A stretch of DNA of 64,000 nucleotides. Origin: Hybos culiciformis. Taxonomy: Eukaryota; Arthropoda; Insecta; Diptera; Hybotidae. Of this stretch, positions 10,828-21,911 are shown piece after piece. The position numbers and the translations under genes are program-made. The stretch lies in NCBI GenBank assembly GCA_964007475.1, contig OZ023274.1, positions 25,945,090 to 26,009,089 of the forward strand. The letters run 5' to 3'. Below the pieces are notes generated by a model, which saw only the letters and a program-made list of their open reading frames with translations, had not been told where the DNA came from and searched no databases. How positions within the stretch are numbered: the first letter of the stretch is position 1; the number at the start of each line of letters is the position of its first letter.

Positions 10828-13205
10828 CTAATAATTCAATTTCAACCTACAAAAATTACAACTGCATGTTTCTCTCGCTTAATGAGCGATCTGGTGGTGT
10901 CGGTTTTCTAATCGATACTGGCTTAAACTTTGAATTAATTGAACTCAATACACAGCTCCAAGCAATTGGAGTAGATATTTGCATTCCAGGTATACCAGGC
11001 TCTATCTCTCTAATTAACCTGTATTTGGAACATGACCTCAAACTTAATGCTTCAGATTTTACTTTTATCAAACACCAACTTAACTTTCCTTCTGTATTTT
11101 TAGGCGATTCAACGCAAGAAGCCCTCTATGGGGTAATAAAGTTACGACACAACGAGGGAAAATCATCGAAGATTGGTTTGATAATCACCCAGACCTGGGT
11201 GTAATAAACGACGGTAGTCCAACTTTGTTAAGTACTCGAGGCTCCTTCACCTGCGTGGATTTAACCATTACGGACGTAGATATAGCTCATAAAATAAACT
11301 GGAAGACCGTACCAAACCCTAAAGGGATAGACCACTTTCCAACCATTATTTATAATGACCTAATTAAATCTAAGATTAAATCAAAACCTTTTTATTACGA
11401 GAGGACCGCTGATTGGGATTCATTTACAAAGAATTTAGATTACTACTTGGATATTCATCCGAGCGCAATAAATATTAATAAGGAAACAGCAATCCTAACA
11501 AAAAGTATCCGTTTTGCGGCCAACACTGCTATGTCGGTTTTTAACTCGGTGACAAGAAACAAACATCCCCCTTGGTACAACCGGGAGATTCACTACATGA
11601 TCAAAACCAGAGATAGTCAATTAAAATTATATAAAAAAGATGGTACGCAACAAAATTTCGTGCGATTAAAAAAAACCAATGCCTATTAAAAAGAAAAATA
11701 AAAATCGCTAGAACTAACTCGTGGATTAAGTTCGCAAACTCAATAGACGGGAAAAACGAGGCAGACACATGGGCGAAAGCCAAAAGAATATTGGGTTCGA
11801 AACAAAGACAAAACGAGATGGCCATCGAAATCAGTAACAGCTTAACCACCGATACTAAAGAAATTGTGGGTCATCTGGTAAAAGAATGCGCCAATTATGC
11901 TACAGACAGCATCTATAGCAATAAATTTCTAAATTTTAAAAATAATTTTAATTTACCTGAAACCATTGAACGTAAGAATTTCCTCGACACGCCAATAACG
12001 GAACTTGAACTCACTGATACCCTAAAAATATTTAAAGGTACGACTCCAGGGCTAGATAACATTACGTTCAACATGCTGAAAAAAGCCTCAAGGACCTTTA
12101 CTCAAAGATTGGTGAAACTGTACAACTGCATATACAGCTCTGGTTTCTATTCCAATAGCCTGGAAAATAGCTGAGCTCAAACCATTACTCAAAGCAGGTA
12201 AAAATCCACACAACCCTTCTAGCTACAAAAATATTGGAAAAAATTGTTTCTAAAAGGTTAAGCTGGTTACTTGAACAAAATTTGCCCACTGAAATTCAGG
12301 GTTACAGACCAGCTCGAAGCACAACCACACTTTTACAAACTTTAGAGTTTGATTTAGCCTTCAGTCTTGGGAAAAAGCTTCACACCATATTACTCTCGTG
12401 CAACCTGGAAAAAGCTTTCGACAGGGTCACAAAAGAGGTAATCCTGGATCAATTTTTAAAGCTTAAAGCCGGCCCAAAAATTATCAATTACACCAAATCC
12501 TTCCTCACTAATAGAAGAATATCGGTCTACGTCAATTCAGTCTCATCTAGTTTTCACTTTTTGGCAAACGGTTTGCCTCAAGGCTCTCCATATTCAGTGC
12601 AACTTTTCAATGTACACATACTATCTTTATCAACAACACTAAAAAATATGGAGGGCATTCACCATTTTATTTATGTCGATAATCTACTACTCTATTGTTC
12701 GGGCAAATTAGGACAAACAGAATACAAACTAGCAGAAGCACTGGAACTTGTCAACGATTGGGCGGATTTAAAGGGAGCTTATTTTCCCCCCGGGAAAACC
12801 GAAGCACTTCATGTTTGTAGGAAAAAACGATGTGAACCCATATTAACATCAGCTGAAAATATATTCATTTTACCAAAAAATGAAATAAAAATACTTGGTC
12901 TCACTTTTAGCAAAACATTTAACTTTTCTACACACATAAATAATATTATCACCAAACTAAACAAATCAAATAACTTACTAAAATTAATTTGTAGGCACAA
13001 ATACGGTCCACCGGTGCATATTGCACTTAGAATACCGAAGGCGATTCAATTTGGCAAAATAGACTACTGTTTATCTATTTATGGTTTCTGTACGAAAAAG
13101 TACGGAAGAAAAATTCAAATATTACTCAACCAAACAGCCAGAATTGCGTCCGGTGCCCTAAGAACCAGTAATGTGGATCGAAACCGGTTTTCCAACTTTC
13201 GTTGA
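10828..13205 (+). pseudogene. LINE ORF2: endonuclease remainder and reverse transcriptase, broken
   Basis: The open stretches 10866-11204, 11225-11689, 11791-12174 and 12234-13205 lie in different frames and together follow the order of an endonuclease/reverse transcriptase protein. THVDL-like FTCVDLTITDVD and IDHFPTII near 11250-11350 are the end of the endonuclease. GLDNITFNMLKK, GYRPARSTTTLLQ, NLEKAFDRVT and GLPQGSPYS are reverse-transcriptase blocks. The catalytic box reads FIYVDN where YADD is expected, so the second active-site Asp is lost. At least three frameshifts or stops confirm decay. Confidence 0.85.
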
Positions 13206-14328
13206 AAGAAGAGTGGAAATAGCTATTAGACTATTTCACAAAAATTATAGCAACAACAAATATCCGTTACACTCAGTAATCCAAGCCTTAGTACATGAAC
13301 ACATAGCTGAAGTGAGCAACGCAAAAAAATCCAGCCTGTATAAAACTTTAGAAGTCTCAGACAAAGTGGATCTGGAATTCATTCCACCCCTGGACCTATC
13401 TTTTGATCCTCCGCTTTGGTCAAACTGGAGAGATAACAAAGATAGATCCCTGGCATCATTTCCAAAATCCACCACACCAAACCACGTCTTTCTCCATCAT
13501 TTCAATGAAATGAAGCAGAAATGGACGGATGTAAATGCCAACATCATTTATACTGATACATCAAAAGATAAAGATAGGCTCGGTTTCGCAGTCGTCGAGG
13601 CAGGAAAAACACTGTGTACTAAAATACTCCCACCTCACACACAGATTTATACAGCGGACCTGGCAGCGGTCTATCAAGCTGTTCTCCTTATCTCCTCAAA
13701 CAATCACGATAGTCATAATGTTATATGTACAGACAGTCTTAGCACTATAAATGCACTATACAATGCAAAAAATGTCTCAAACTTAATTATAGCAATTAGA
13801 AATAAAATAATACAAAAACGAGGTTATTTAAAAATAATTTGGGTTCCAGGCCACGTAGGCATCTTGGGAAATGAAAAAGCGGATAAAGAAGCGTTAAGCA
13901 GTCCTTCCACCTTATTTTCGCCGAATTGCACTACATATATTTTTAACGCTATCCACAAAGCAATTTGTAAACATAAACAAGAAAATTGGGATTTGTCCCA
14001 ATCTTTTTTAAAACTTCACTGGCCAAACATAGAACCTCCAACATACCACCCTAACCTAAATAGAGATTTAGCTGTAAAATTATTGAGAATAAGACTAGGC
14101 CACACTCTAGCCACTAAATCACACCTCTTCACTGCAACACCACCACCCACCTGTAATTTTTGCAATAATATTCTAACTGTCAAACATTTATTTCTAGAAT
14201 GCCCAGAAACACTTAACTTCTCTACTATTAACAATATTGAAATATTTTCCATTTTAAAACCAGACAAGAAAAACACCAACATTTTTGAAAAATTTTTAAA
14301 ACATTTCAACATTTGGAACAACATATAA
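13171..14328 (+). pseudogene. LINE ORF2 C-terminus: RNase H and zinc-binding tail
   Basis: A 385-residue open stretch overlaps the end of the reverse-transcriptase frame by 35 nt in another frame. IIYTDTSKD (first Asp), ADLAAVYQAV (Glu replaced by Asp or shifted), ICTDSLSTINAL (second Asp) and WVPGHVGILGNEKADKEA (His and final Asp) are the RNase H landmarks. A CNFC...HLFLEC tail resembles the C-terminal zinc motif of RNase H-bearing LINEs. It ends at a stop 155 bp before the element's 3' end. Confidence 0.85.
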
Positions 14329-14539
14329 ATTAAATAATAATATAAAACTTTGTTTTCATTGCCATTACATAATAACTAAAATTTAGTCAAGCTACCCATA
14401 ATGACCACAGTTGTCGAGGGTTTTGTAAATATACTAATTTTTCACAATTTTTATATTTAGTATAAATAAATAAATAAATAATAAATGTCATAAATTAGAA
14501 TTTTTTTATTATATTTTAGAAATCCAAAATCATATGGAC

Positions 14540-14600
14540 TATATGGTTTAGTGGCTAGAACATCAGACTATGAGACTAAAGGTTCAGGTTCGATTCCCAA
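14540..14600 (+). repeat. tRNA-like module 1
   Basis: It has an A-box-like TTTAGTGGCTAGAAC and a B-box GGTTCGATTCCC, with an anticodon-arm-like region between. The acceptor stem is not intact, so it is a tRNA-derived module rather than a gene. It lies in the left arm, and its inverted partner is module 5. Confidence 0.6.
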
Positions 14601-14742
14601 ATTTTTTTTAAATTTTTTAAATTTTTTGAACATAATAATAGATTTAAGAAACAAAAATTTTTTTATTGGTAGGAGGATATTAAATTTTTTGGATTGTAAT
14701 ATTGGGCCCCATATATACATATATTTGAAATTACAAGACCTT

Positions 14743-14812
14743 GTCATTGGGAATCGAACCAGGCAACTTCAGACTTACAGTCTGATGTTCTAGCCACTAA
14801 GCCATATTGTCT
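14743..14812 (-). repeat. tRNA-like module 2
   Basis: On the minus strand it reads GCTTAGTGGCTAGAACATC and then an anticodon arm whose seven-base loop CTGTAAG would hold GTA (Tyr). The expected GGTTCGATTCCC B-box follows. It faces module 1, so the two can pair. Confidence 0.6.
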
Positions 14813-14986
14813 ATATGATTTTGAGTTTCTTGAATATAATAAAAAAATAAGTATTCTTATTCAAATTTTTCTGAGAAAAATTATGACGATTCTGAGAAAA
14901 ATTCGATATGAAAATGGATTTTTACCCTCTACCAAAATCATCAAACGCCGCTAAAGAAGTATAAACTTCAAAAAAAAATGTATTCT

Positions 14987-15052
14987 TTGGGAATCGAACC
15001 TGACACCTTCACTCTCATAGTCTGATGTTCTAGCCACTAAAGCCATACAGTC
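14987..15052 (-). repeat. tRNA-like module 3
   Basis: A minus-strand tRNA-like head with GGTTCGATTCCC B-box and TAGTGGCTAGAACATC. It has one extra base in the A-box region (CTTTAGTGG) and no convincing acceptor stem. Confidence 0.55.
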
Positions 15053-15355
15053 CAAATGATTTTGGTTTTCTAAAATATAATAAAAAAATTCTAATAAACC
15101 ATTCATTTTCTTGTTTTTATTTTATTCTTGTAGGAGAATAAGAATACTCAAAAAAGAATAAGAATAAGAATAAGAATACTCAAAAAACGACGAGAATAAG
15201 AATACTCAAAAAACGAATTTGAAAAATGTACTCAAAAAAAAGAGTGCCTTCATCAATTTTAATAGTACAATTTTAAAAGTACACTCTTTTATATTATTTA
15301 GGAAAATAAATCAATGTGATTTTTTGTATTTTTTTAGAAAGCTAAACTCATATGG

Positions 15356-15422
15356 ACAATTTGGCTTAGTGGTAGAACATCAGACTGTAAGTCTGAAGGT
15401 GCATGGTTCGATTCCCAATGAC
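15356..15422 (+). repeat. tRNA-like module 4 (best preserved)
   Basis: The order ACAATTTGGCTTAGTGGTAG, the arm TCAGA-CTGTAAG-TCTGA, and GGTTCGATTCCC gives a clear D-arm, anticodon arm and T-arm layout. The loop would carry anticodon GTA (Tyr). The two ends do not form a good seven-base acceptor stem and there is no 3' element typical of a real tRNA gene, so I call it tRNA-derived. Confidence 0.6.
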
Positions 15423-16003
15423 GAGATTTTTGTGAATAATTTTAATTTTTTTTTTCATTATAATTAGTTTTTTTAAGATATTTAAACAAACCAAAATCTT
15501 TTTATCAGCCACTAATTTATAATTTATTTTTTAATTTTCTATATACATATTCTATATACATATTCTATATACACATTCTATATACATATTCTATTTTTGA
15601 AGCAAAACACAGAGCTAAGTAAAATTGTAGCAAATTTGGTGGCAAAGGTTATTTTTTGGTTTAAAAAAATTTGCAAATTAGGCGCTCTTTGATTTTTTAT
15701 TTTAATTTATGTAAATGGAAAAAATTTTTAATTAATAAATAGTGTTTTATAATTTTATAATACATATTACTAAAAAAAACTTATTTGAGAACTTAGTTGA
15801 ACACTGTAAAATTTCATAAATGAATTAATGCAATTGAATATTACTATAAAATGGATGTAATTTAATTTCAAATATATGTATATATAGGGCCCAATATTAC
15901 AAGCAAAAAAAACTACATATACTACCAATAAAAAAATTATGTTCAAAAAAATTAAAAATTATTATGTTTAAAAAATTTTAAAAATTAAAAAAAAAAATGT
16001 ATT

Positions 16004-16074
16004 CCTTGGGAATCGAACCTGACACCTTCACCACTCTTATAGTCTGATGTTCTAGCCACTAAGCCATATCGTCC
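16004..16074 (-). repeat. tRNA-like module 5
   Basis: Minus-strand tRNA-like head with B-box GGTTCGATTCCC and GCTTAGTGGCTAGAACATC, with a few extra bases beside the variable region. It lies in the right arm and is the partner of module 1. Confidence 0.6.
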
Positions 16075-16416
16075 ATATGATTTTGGATTTCTAAAATATT
16101 ATTAAAAAATTCTAATTTATGATATTTTATTATAAGTTATAATGTGCAGTGCAATTTTTTAGAATAAAACTCGCACATCTTTTTATGATATTTTATTATA
16201 AGTTGCAATGTGCAGTGCGAATTTTTCCCTTTTTTATTTCGAACGGTTGTCTTCTGTTTTAGGAAGCATAATTTTTTTGCATTATATACTAATCAGAATG
16301 AATATTATTGAAAAATAAAAAACATTTTTTTAATAGGAAACAACATTTTTTTGCATTATATACCTAATATTGGTAATCTGGATGAATATTTTTGAAATAA
16401 AAAAAAAAAAACACAC

Positions 16417-16643
16417 AAAGCAGTCATAGAACTGCCGACAGAAGTTTATACTTAAAGATTTAAAAACTATGAATAACAGTGGCTACAAATGATGGGATGC
16501 TCAGTACAAAATCTAAATTAAAACATTTTTATTTTAATTTACATTTTGTACTTAGCAGCCTATCATTTGTAGCCACTGTTATTTCATAGTTTAAATCTTA
16601 AGTATAAACTTCTGTAGGCAGTTCTATGACTGCTTCGTTTGTT
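16417..16643. repeat. Palindrome with arms of about 105 nt
   Basis: Left arm 16417-16520 and right arm 16537-16643 are near-perfect reverse complements around an A/T centre. The outer blocks are CAAAGCAGTCATAGAACTGC and its complement. The right arm equals the first bases of the window (CTGTAGGCAGTTCTATGACT), so this is the terminal part of the foldback family. The head-to-head form suggests either a fused pair of element ends or a shorter derivative. Confidence 0.8.
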
Positions 16644-16804
16644 TTGTTTTTTTTTAAATTTTTTAATTAAAAACGCTGTTTATGGTTTCAAATCAATAAA
16701 ACTAATTAAATTAATGAACCTCTGATAAGAATGCATCAAAAAAATTAATACTTTAAAGGTAAAAAGTTAATTTTTCTAATTTACAACTGTAGCACTAAAA
16801 AACC

Positions 16805-17430
16805 TTCAATGTAAGCACACTTCTAGTGGTTTACCATTGATGCCATTTTGCCTGAAGTTGGACTTAGGTCCAACCTAGATTTTGCCATTTGTGGCATCTT
16901 CGACGGATCCGTCAGAATATTTTTTTTTTTAAAGAAAACTAAATTTCATCCAAATCCAACATATCTTCAATGTGAGTAAACTTACAGTGGTTTGCCATTG
17001 ATGCCATTTTGCCTAAAGTTGGGCTCAGGTCCAACCTACATTTTGCCACTAGTGGCATCTTCGACGGATCCGTCAGAATAATTTTTTTTTTTAAAGAAAA
17101 CCCTAAATTTCATGCAAATCCAACATAAATCTTCAAAGTGAGTAAACTTACAACGGTTTACAGTTGGGCTCAGGTCCAACCTACATTTTGCACTAGTGGC
17201 ATCTTCGACGGATCCGTCAGAATATTTTTTTTTAAAAGAAAACTAAATTTCATGCAAATCCAACATAAATTTTCAATGTTAGTAAACTTACAGTCGTTTG
17301 CCATTGATGCCATTTTGCCTAAAGTTGGGCTTAGGTCCAACCTACATTTTGCCACTAGTGGCATCTTCGACGGATCCGTCAGAATAATTTTTTTTTAAAA
17401 GAAAACCCTAAATTTCATGCAAATCCCCTC
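16805..17430 (+). repeat. Tandem array, four units of about 140-165 bp
   Basis: Each unit has the landmarks TTGCCATTGATGCCATTTTG, AGGTCCAACCTACATTTTGC and TCTTCGACGGATCCGTCAGA, then a T-run and AAATTTCATGCAAATCC. CGACGGATCCGTC is a 12-13-bp near palindrome in every unit. The third unit lacks about 25 bp. The small ORFs here are by-products. Confidence 0.85.
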
Positions 17431-17555
17431 AAGACCCAGACAAAGTGCTGAATTTAAAATATAAAATGAACTTTAAAGTATATTTACTCATAAAAATACA
17501 ATTTTAATTAAGAAATAAATTATAAATAAATTATAAATTAATTTCATATTAATAA

Positions 17556-17906
17556 ATGTTACCATCAGAAATTATTGAAAACTTTATCGAAAATACAGAC
17601 CAAATAATACTAAACAATGGAAGTGCAACTCATTTTTCCACACATAATACTTTTACACACGTTGACCTCACTATTTGCTCTCCGGACTTAGCTCCATCTT
17701 GCGATTGGGAAATCCAAAACAGCCTGCATGGTAGCGACCATTTCCCCATAATTACTACTATTAACATCAGCAACTCCCAAGATCAGCCATACAAATTTAT
17801 ACCCAAATATAAACTTGATCATGCAGACTGGGACAAATTTAAAAATAATTTAAAAAAATGTAATAGTGACAGACCGAAATCTAACAATATTAATAGATCC
17901 GCGTAA
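17556..17906 (+). pseudogene. LINE endonuclease fragment
   Basis: A 116-residue open frame with LNNGSATHF, THVDLTICS and GSDHFPIIT, the C-terminal half of the endonuclease domain of Jockey/I-type LINEs. The end of a catalytic domain alone is present, with no reverse transcriptase after it. It is more distant from the full LINE at 8986-14483 than a recent copy would be. Confidence 0.8.
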
Positions 17907-18380
17907 TAACTCATCTGCACTTAACTCATCGGTCGATTTTGGATAAGTTATATCCGTTTTAACTCATCCGAAAATTGGCCGATGATTTATATCCTTTGCA
18001 ATGCTCTCATCCATCGCTGATAAGTTATGTGCTTTCAGAAAAATAAAACTGATCTGGCAACTTTTTCGGATAACTTAAATCCTTTTTAAAACACATAACT
18101 CATCCGCAAAATTATGAGCGAACATTGTCGCCGCAGCTCCGTATTTTTTTTTTCGATCACTGGTCGAACTGGTGGTTTATCAGTGGGATTTGCGGCAGTG
18201 GGATACCATCTCAATGCTTATTTGTAACAAACACTACGGTACTTCCTCTTTGGCTAATGAGTGGCCCTATTTTTCGGAAAAGGATAAAGCGGGTATCCCA
18301 GAACGAGAGAAGGGGGGGGGGAGGGTGGGGGCTGCGGGCGGGCGGACTGGTGGTTGGTCAGTGGGATTTGCGGCGCCAAC
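17900..18380. repeat. Unclassified repeats, including a GC-rich block shared with the 26 kb foldback
   Basis: 17905-18115 carries many spaced copies of TAACTCATC and GGATAAGTTAT in both orientations. About 18340-18378 (GGCGGACTGGTGGTTGGTCA and on to GCGGCGCC) repeats the central sequence of the palindrome at 26040-26156, and a weaker version lies at 18165-18200. The GC-rich composition stands out from the surroundings. No gene is seen. Confidence 0.55.
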
Positions 18381-19335
18381 CAGTTAATATTAATTTCATC
18401 GGAGCTTCCTATTTAAAAAAAAAAAACAATTTTCGTATATTTTGCTCCGGCACGACCTAACCGTGGCTCACCGCCCAAAATTTTTCGGCTGCTAATATTA
18501 ATTTCACCGGAGCTACCTATTTAAAAAAAAAATGTTTTCGTATATTCTGCTCCGGCACGACCTAACCGTAGCTCCCCACCCAAAAATTTTTTTTCAGGTA
18601 TTATTAATTTCACCGGAGCTACCTATTTTGAAAAAAAAAAAAAAAATTCGTATATTTTGCTCCGGCACGACCTAACCGTAGCTCCCCACCCAAAAAATTT
18701 TTTTCAGTTAATATTAATTTCACCGGAGCTACCTATTTAAAAAATAAAAATTTTTCGTATATTTTGCTCCGGCACGACCTTAACCGTAGCTCCCCACCCA
18801 AAATTTTTCGGCTGGTAATCTTAATTTCACCGGAGCTACCTATTTAAAAAAAAAAAAAATTTCGTATATTTTGCTCCGGCACGACCTAACCGTAGCTCCC
18901 CACCCAAAATTTTTTTTTCAGTTAATATTAATTTCACCGCAGCTCCCTATTTAAAAAAAAAAAAAATTTCGTATACTTTGCTCCGGCACGACCTAATCGT
19001 AGCTCCCCACCCAAAAATTTTTTTCAGGTAATATTAATTTCACCGGGGCTACCTATTTTGAAAAAAAAAAAAATTTCGTATATTTTGCTCCGGCACAACC
19101 TAACCGTAGCTCCCCACCCAAAAAATTTTTTTCAGTTGATATTAATTTCACCGGAGCTACCTATTTAAAAAAAAAAAAATTTTCGTATATTTTGCTTTGG
19201 CACGACCTAACCGTAGCTCCTCACCCAAAATTTTTTTTCAGGTAATATTAATTTCACCGGAGCTACCTATTTAAAAAAAAAAAAATGTTTGTATATTTTG
19301 CTCCGGCACGACCTAACCGTAGCTCCCCCAAACCG
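18381..19335 (+). repeat. Satellite array, about eight units of roughly 120 bp
   Basis: Units share TTAATTTCACCGGAGCTACC, an A-run, TCGTATATTTTGCTCCGGCA and CGACCTAACCGTAGCTCCCC. In each, CCGGAGC pairs with GCTCCGG across the A-rich loop, so every monomer can form a hairpin. The array ends abruptly at 19335 inside retrotransposon sequence. Confidence 0.85.
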
Positions 19336-19478
19336 ATATTGATAATAAGGAGCTACAAAATCCTCGATTTTTTCCTTTAAAGGCCACCCTTCAATCGAAT
19401 ATTTCTTCAATACCTGGCATAATCTGTCCTTACCCTGAGCTTCTCTAATTTTTTCCAAATAATAATCCTTAACTTCGC

Positions 19479-19940
19479 CTTGGACAAACTAAACTCGAAA
19501 AACATGTTCTTGAGCACAAAAACATGTTATTAAAATCAACCGAACAGACTACCTTAATGTGTTTCACAAAACAGATAAATATCTGTTTTTTTTTTCTCAA
19601 GTTTAAAAACAAAAGTAAACAATACAATATACCTACAAATTCAATTCAAATTCAAAATAAAAAACAATAACAAACTTTTTTTTCATTTGTTTACAAATAA
19701 ATACGACATAAAATTGTCAAAGTCAACGTCAAAAATGATACCCCAGTGAACATTAATGGCTTCCACATATTGCCTCACGAAATATTTGTAAAAACTACTC
19801 AACCCATCCTTTAATAACAACATGTTTTGGCAAGAACATGTTCTTGTTCTTGTTTTTATTACTATGGGAAAACTACTTCAAAAACATAAAATTAACATGT
19901 TCTTGATCAAGAACATGTTAATCGTGTCAGTTTGTCCAAG
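19479..19940. mobile_element. 462-bp MITE in the pol frame, GC target duplication
   Basis: The termini are CTTGGACAAACT and AGTTTGTCCAAG, with GC on both sides (19477-19478, 19941-19942). Removing the element and one GC restores the surrounding pol frame, which supports the boundaries. Inner subterminal palindromes are built on AACATGTTCTTG. One of these, 19891-19922, is a perfect 32-bp palindrome centred on TGATCA. No ORF is present. Confidence 0.75.
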
Positions 19941-19942
19941 GC

Positions 19943-21911
19943 ATTACTAACTATAAATTTAACAAAAGTTTCAGTTTCCATTTCTAATTCCTCTGATTTA
20001 TTTTTTACTGGAAGTGGACTACGCGATAAAGTATCTGCTACAATCAAGTTTTTTCCGGGAACATAAATTACGCTATAAATGTATCTAATCAACCGCATTC
20101 TAAAACGTTGAAGTCTTGGAGTTAAAGAATCAATATTTTTATTTTGCAAAATCTGTACAAGGGGTTTGTGATCTGTTTCAAATATAATTGGAATGCCCGA
20201 AATATAATTGTTTAACTTTTCTGCCGCCCAGGTTAAAGCTAAAGCTTCTCTCTCAATCTGAGCGTACCTTTTCTCGGTTTCAGTCATAGTCCTAGAAATA
20301 AAAGCTACAATCTCTCTATTTCCGCCCTTGTCTTCTTGAATTAAACAACCTCCTAACCCATACGAAGAAGCGTCTGCACTTATTATTATTGTTTTCAACG
20401 GATTATACTCGTAGTAAGTCAAAGTAGGAGTCTCTGTTATAAGTTTTTTAATTTGTTCAAATGATTTTTCTTGTATTTTACTCCATACAAACTGAGTATT
20501 ACCAGTTAATGCATTAAGTGGCTCAAGAATTTCTGATTTATTTTTTATAAATTTGCCTATAAAATTTGTCATCCCCAAGAAACGTTGGACTTCAGTTTTG
20601 TTTTCTGGTCTCGGTAAATTGACAATTGCATTTATCCTATCTTTGTCTACCGAAATTCCACTCCGAGACAAATTATAACCCAAATATGAAATCTCCTCAA
20701 CCCCAAAAACTGATTTAGATTTATTTATTGTAATTCCCTCACTTTCCAGTCTTTGCAATACTTTTTTCAATACCATATCGTGTTCGTCACGTGATACCCC
20801 AAAAACCAAAATGTCATCAACGTGAGATAAAACATTATCTAAACCATTTAATACATTTGTAAACTTTGATACGAAAAATTCTGGAGCACACGATAATTCA
20901 AATGGAAGTCTCTTAAATATGTATCTCCCATACGGACAAATTAAACAAGTCAAAGTTGTTTGTATCAATTTTTGAAAAATAAGTTGCATCTTTAATTGTA
21001 CCTAAGGTCAAATCAATACTTGGTATTGGAAAATATGGCCTTAATACAGATTTATTCAGTTTTGTATAATCTACACAAAGCCTGATTTCCTTATCAGATT
21101 TCGGCACCACAACAATGGGGCTAACCCATTCCGTAATCTCATCCATTTTTTCTATTATGTCGAGTCTAATTAATCGATCAATTTCATTTTTTAGTTTTTT
21201 CATTAGAGGAATTGGTACTGGTTTAGGAACAGATTGAACGTACGGTACGTAACCAGGTTTTAATTTTATTTTGATTTCACCCTTGAATTCTCCAATTTCT
21301 CTGAAAATTTTTGGAAATTGCTGTTCAATATCAAACAAAATATTTTTATTTTCCGTTTCCGTTTCCATAGTAACATTTTGAATTTTCGACACTTGAATTA
21401 TTTTTAATTTGCTAATAACATTTCTACCGAGAATTGGAGTTTTAAGATTTTTTATAAAAAACACTAAAGTCCTAACTTCCTGTTTATTATATCTCAAAGT
21501 CAAATAAATAGAATTAGTAACTTGTAAAGAAGTTTCATCTGGTCCTTTTAAATTAAAATTCGTTCTGTGAAACTTTAAATTATTAAATTCCCCTTCCATT
21601 GTTTCAGGTAAACACACGCAGTCAGCACCAGTATCTAATAGAAATCTAATTGAACTATTTATTTCGGATATCATACAGTCTACATACCAAGCAGGCTCAT
21701 TACATGAGTTAATACTCCCTAAAAACGCGTAATTTTCAAAATTTGCATTGTCGTTACATTTATTTTTTTCTTCAGAATTGATTACATTTACCTTATTATT
21801 TTTTTCTTTCAACTTACATACTGATTTAAAATGGCCAATTTTCCCGCAACCGTTGCACTCTTTATCTTTAGCTGGACAATCAATTCGTTTGTGTACCCAC
21901 AAAAAAAGCAT
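19943..21911 (-). pseudogene. Gypsy pol: protease, reverse transcriptase and RNase H
   Basis: Two overlapping minus-strand frames cover this stretch. The upstream one (21911-20913) begins with the zinc knuckle CNGCGKIGHFKSVC, then protease FLLDTGADCVCLP, then the start of reverse transcriptase (WVSPIVVVPKSDKEIRLCVDY). The downstream one (20989-19907) holds the catalytic box LSHVDDILVFG and RNase H (ISADASSYGLGG, ALTWAAEKLNNY, ETDHKPLV). The join lies inside the reverse transcriptase and needs a frameshift, so no intact polymerase is encoded. Downstream linker sequence reappears at 19458-19336 beyond the MITE. Confidence 0.88.

Larger units (their letters stand above)
8986..14483 (+). mobile_element. 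Full-length decayed non-LTR retrotransposon (I-type LINE with RNase H)
   Basis: The 5.5 kb unit is flanked by a perfect 12-bp target duplication AATGTCATAAAT (8974-8985, 14484-14495) and ends in a TAAA/TAA-rich tail, as I-group elements do. In order it holds an ORF1 with zinc knuckles, an apurinic-like endonuclease, a reverse transcriptase and a C-terminal RNase H. Several stops and frameshifts break the second ORF, so this copy cannot encode its own machinery. RNase H at the C-terminus favours the I superfamily over Jockey or CR1. It is inserted in the foldback element, so it is younger than that host element. Confidence 0.9.
14484..16440. mobile_element. Remainder of the foldback element: core with tRNA-like modules and right arm
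   Basis: About 14496-14540 (TAGAATTTTTT then ATCCAAAATCATATGG) is repeated inverted at about 16078-16120, and the inverted match continues on the left side through 8903-8985 and 1-361. The unit without its insertions is therefore about 2.4 kb with arms of roughly 450 bp. The core holds five tRNA-like modules in orientation + - - + -, listed separately, separated by AT-rich spacers and AAGAATA-type simple repeats near 15135-15210. A TATACATATTC repeat lies at about 15540-15595. No protein-coding frame is seen. Confidence 0.65.

Noticed and set aside
15356..15422. Functional tRNA-Tyr gene
   Set aside because: Boxes and anticodon arm are present but the acceptor stem does not pair, and five similar modules occur in a mobile element.
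18381..19335. CRISPR-like regular repeats
   Set aside because: The repeats are about 120 bp with no unique spacers, in an animal genome. It is satellite DNA.
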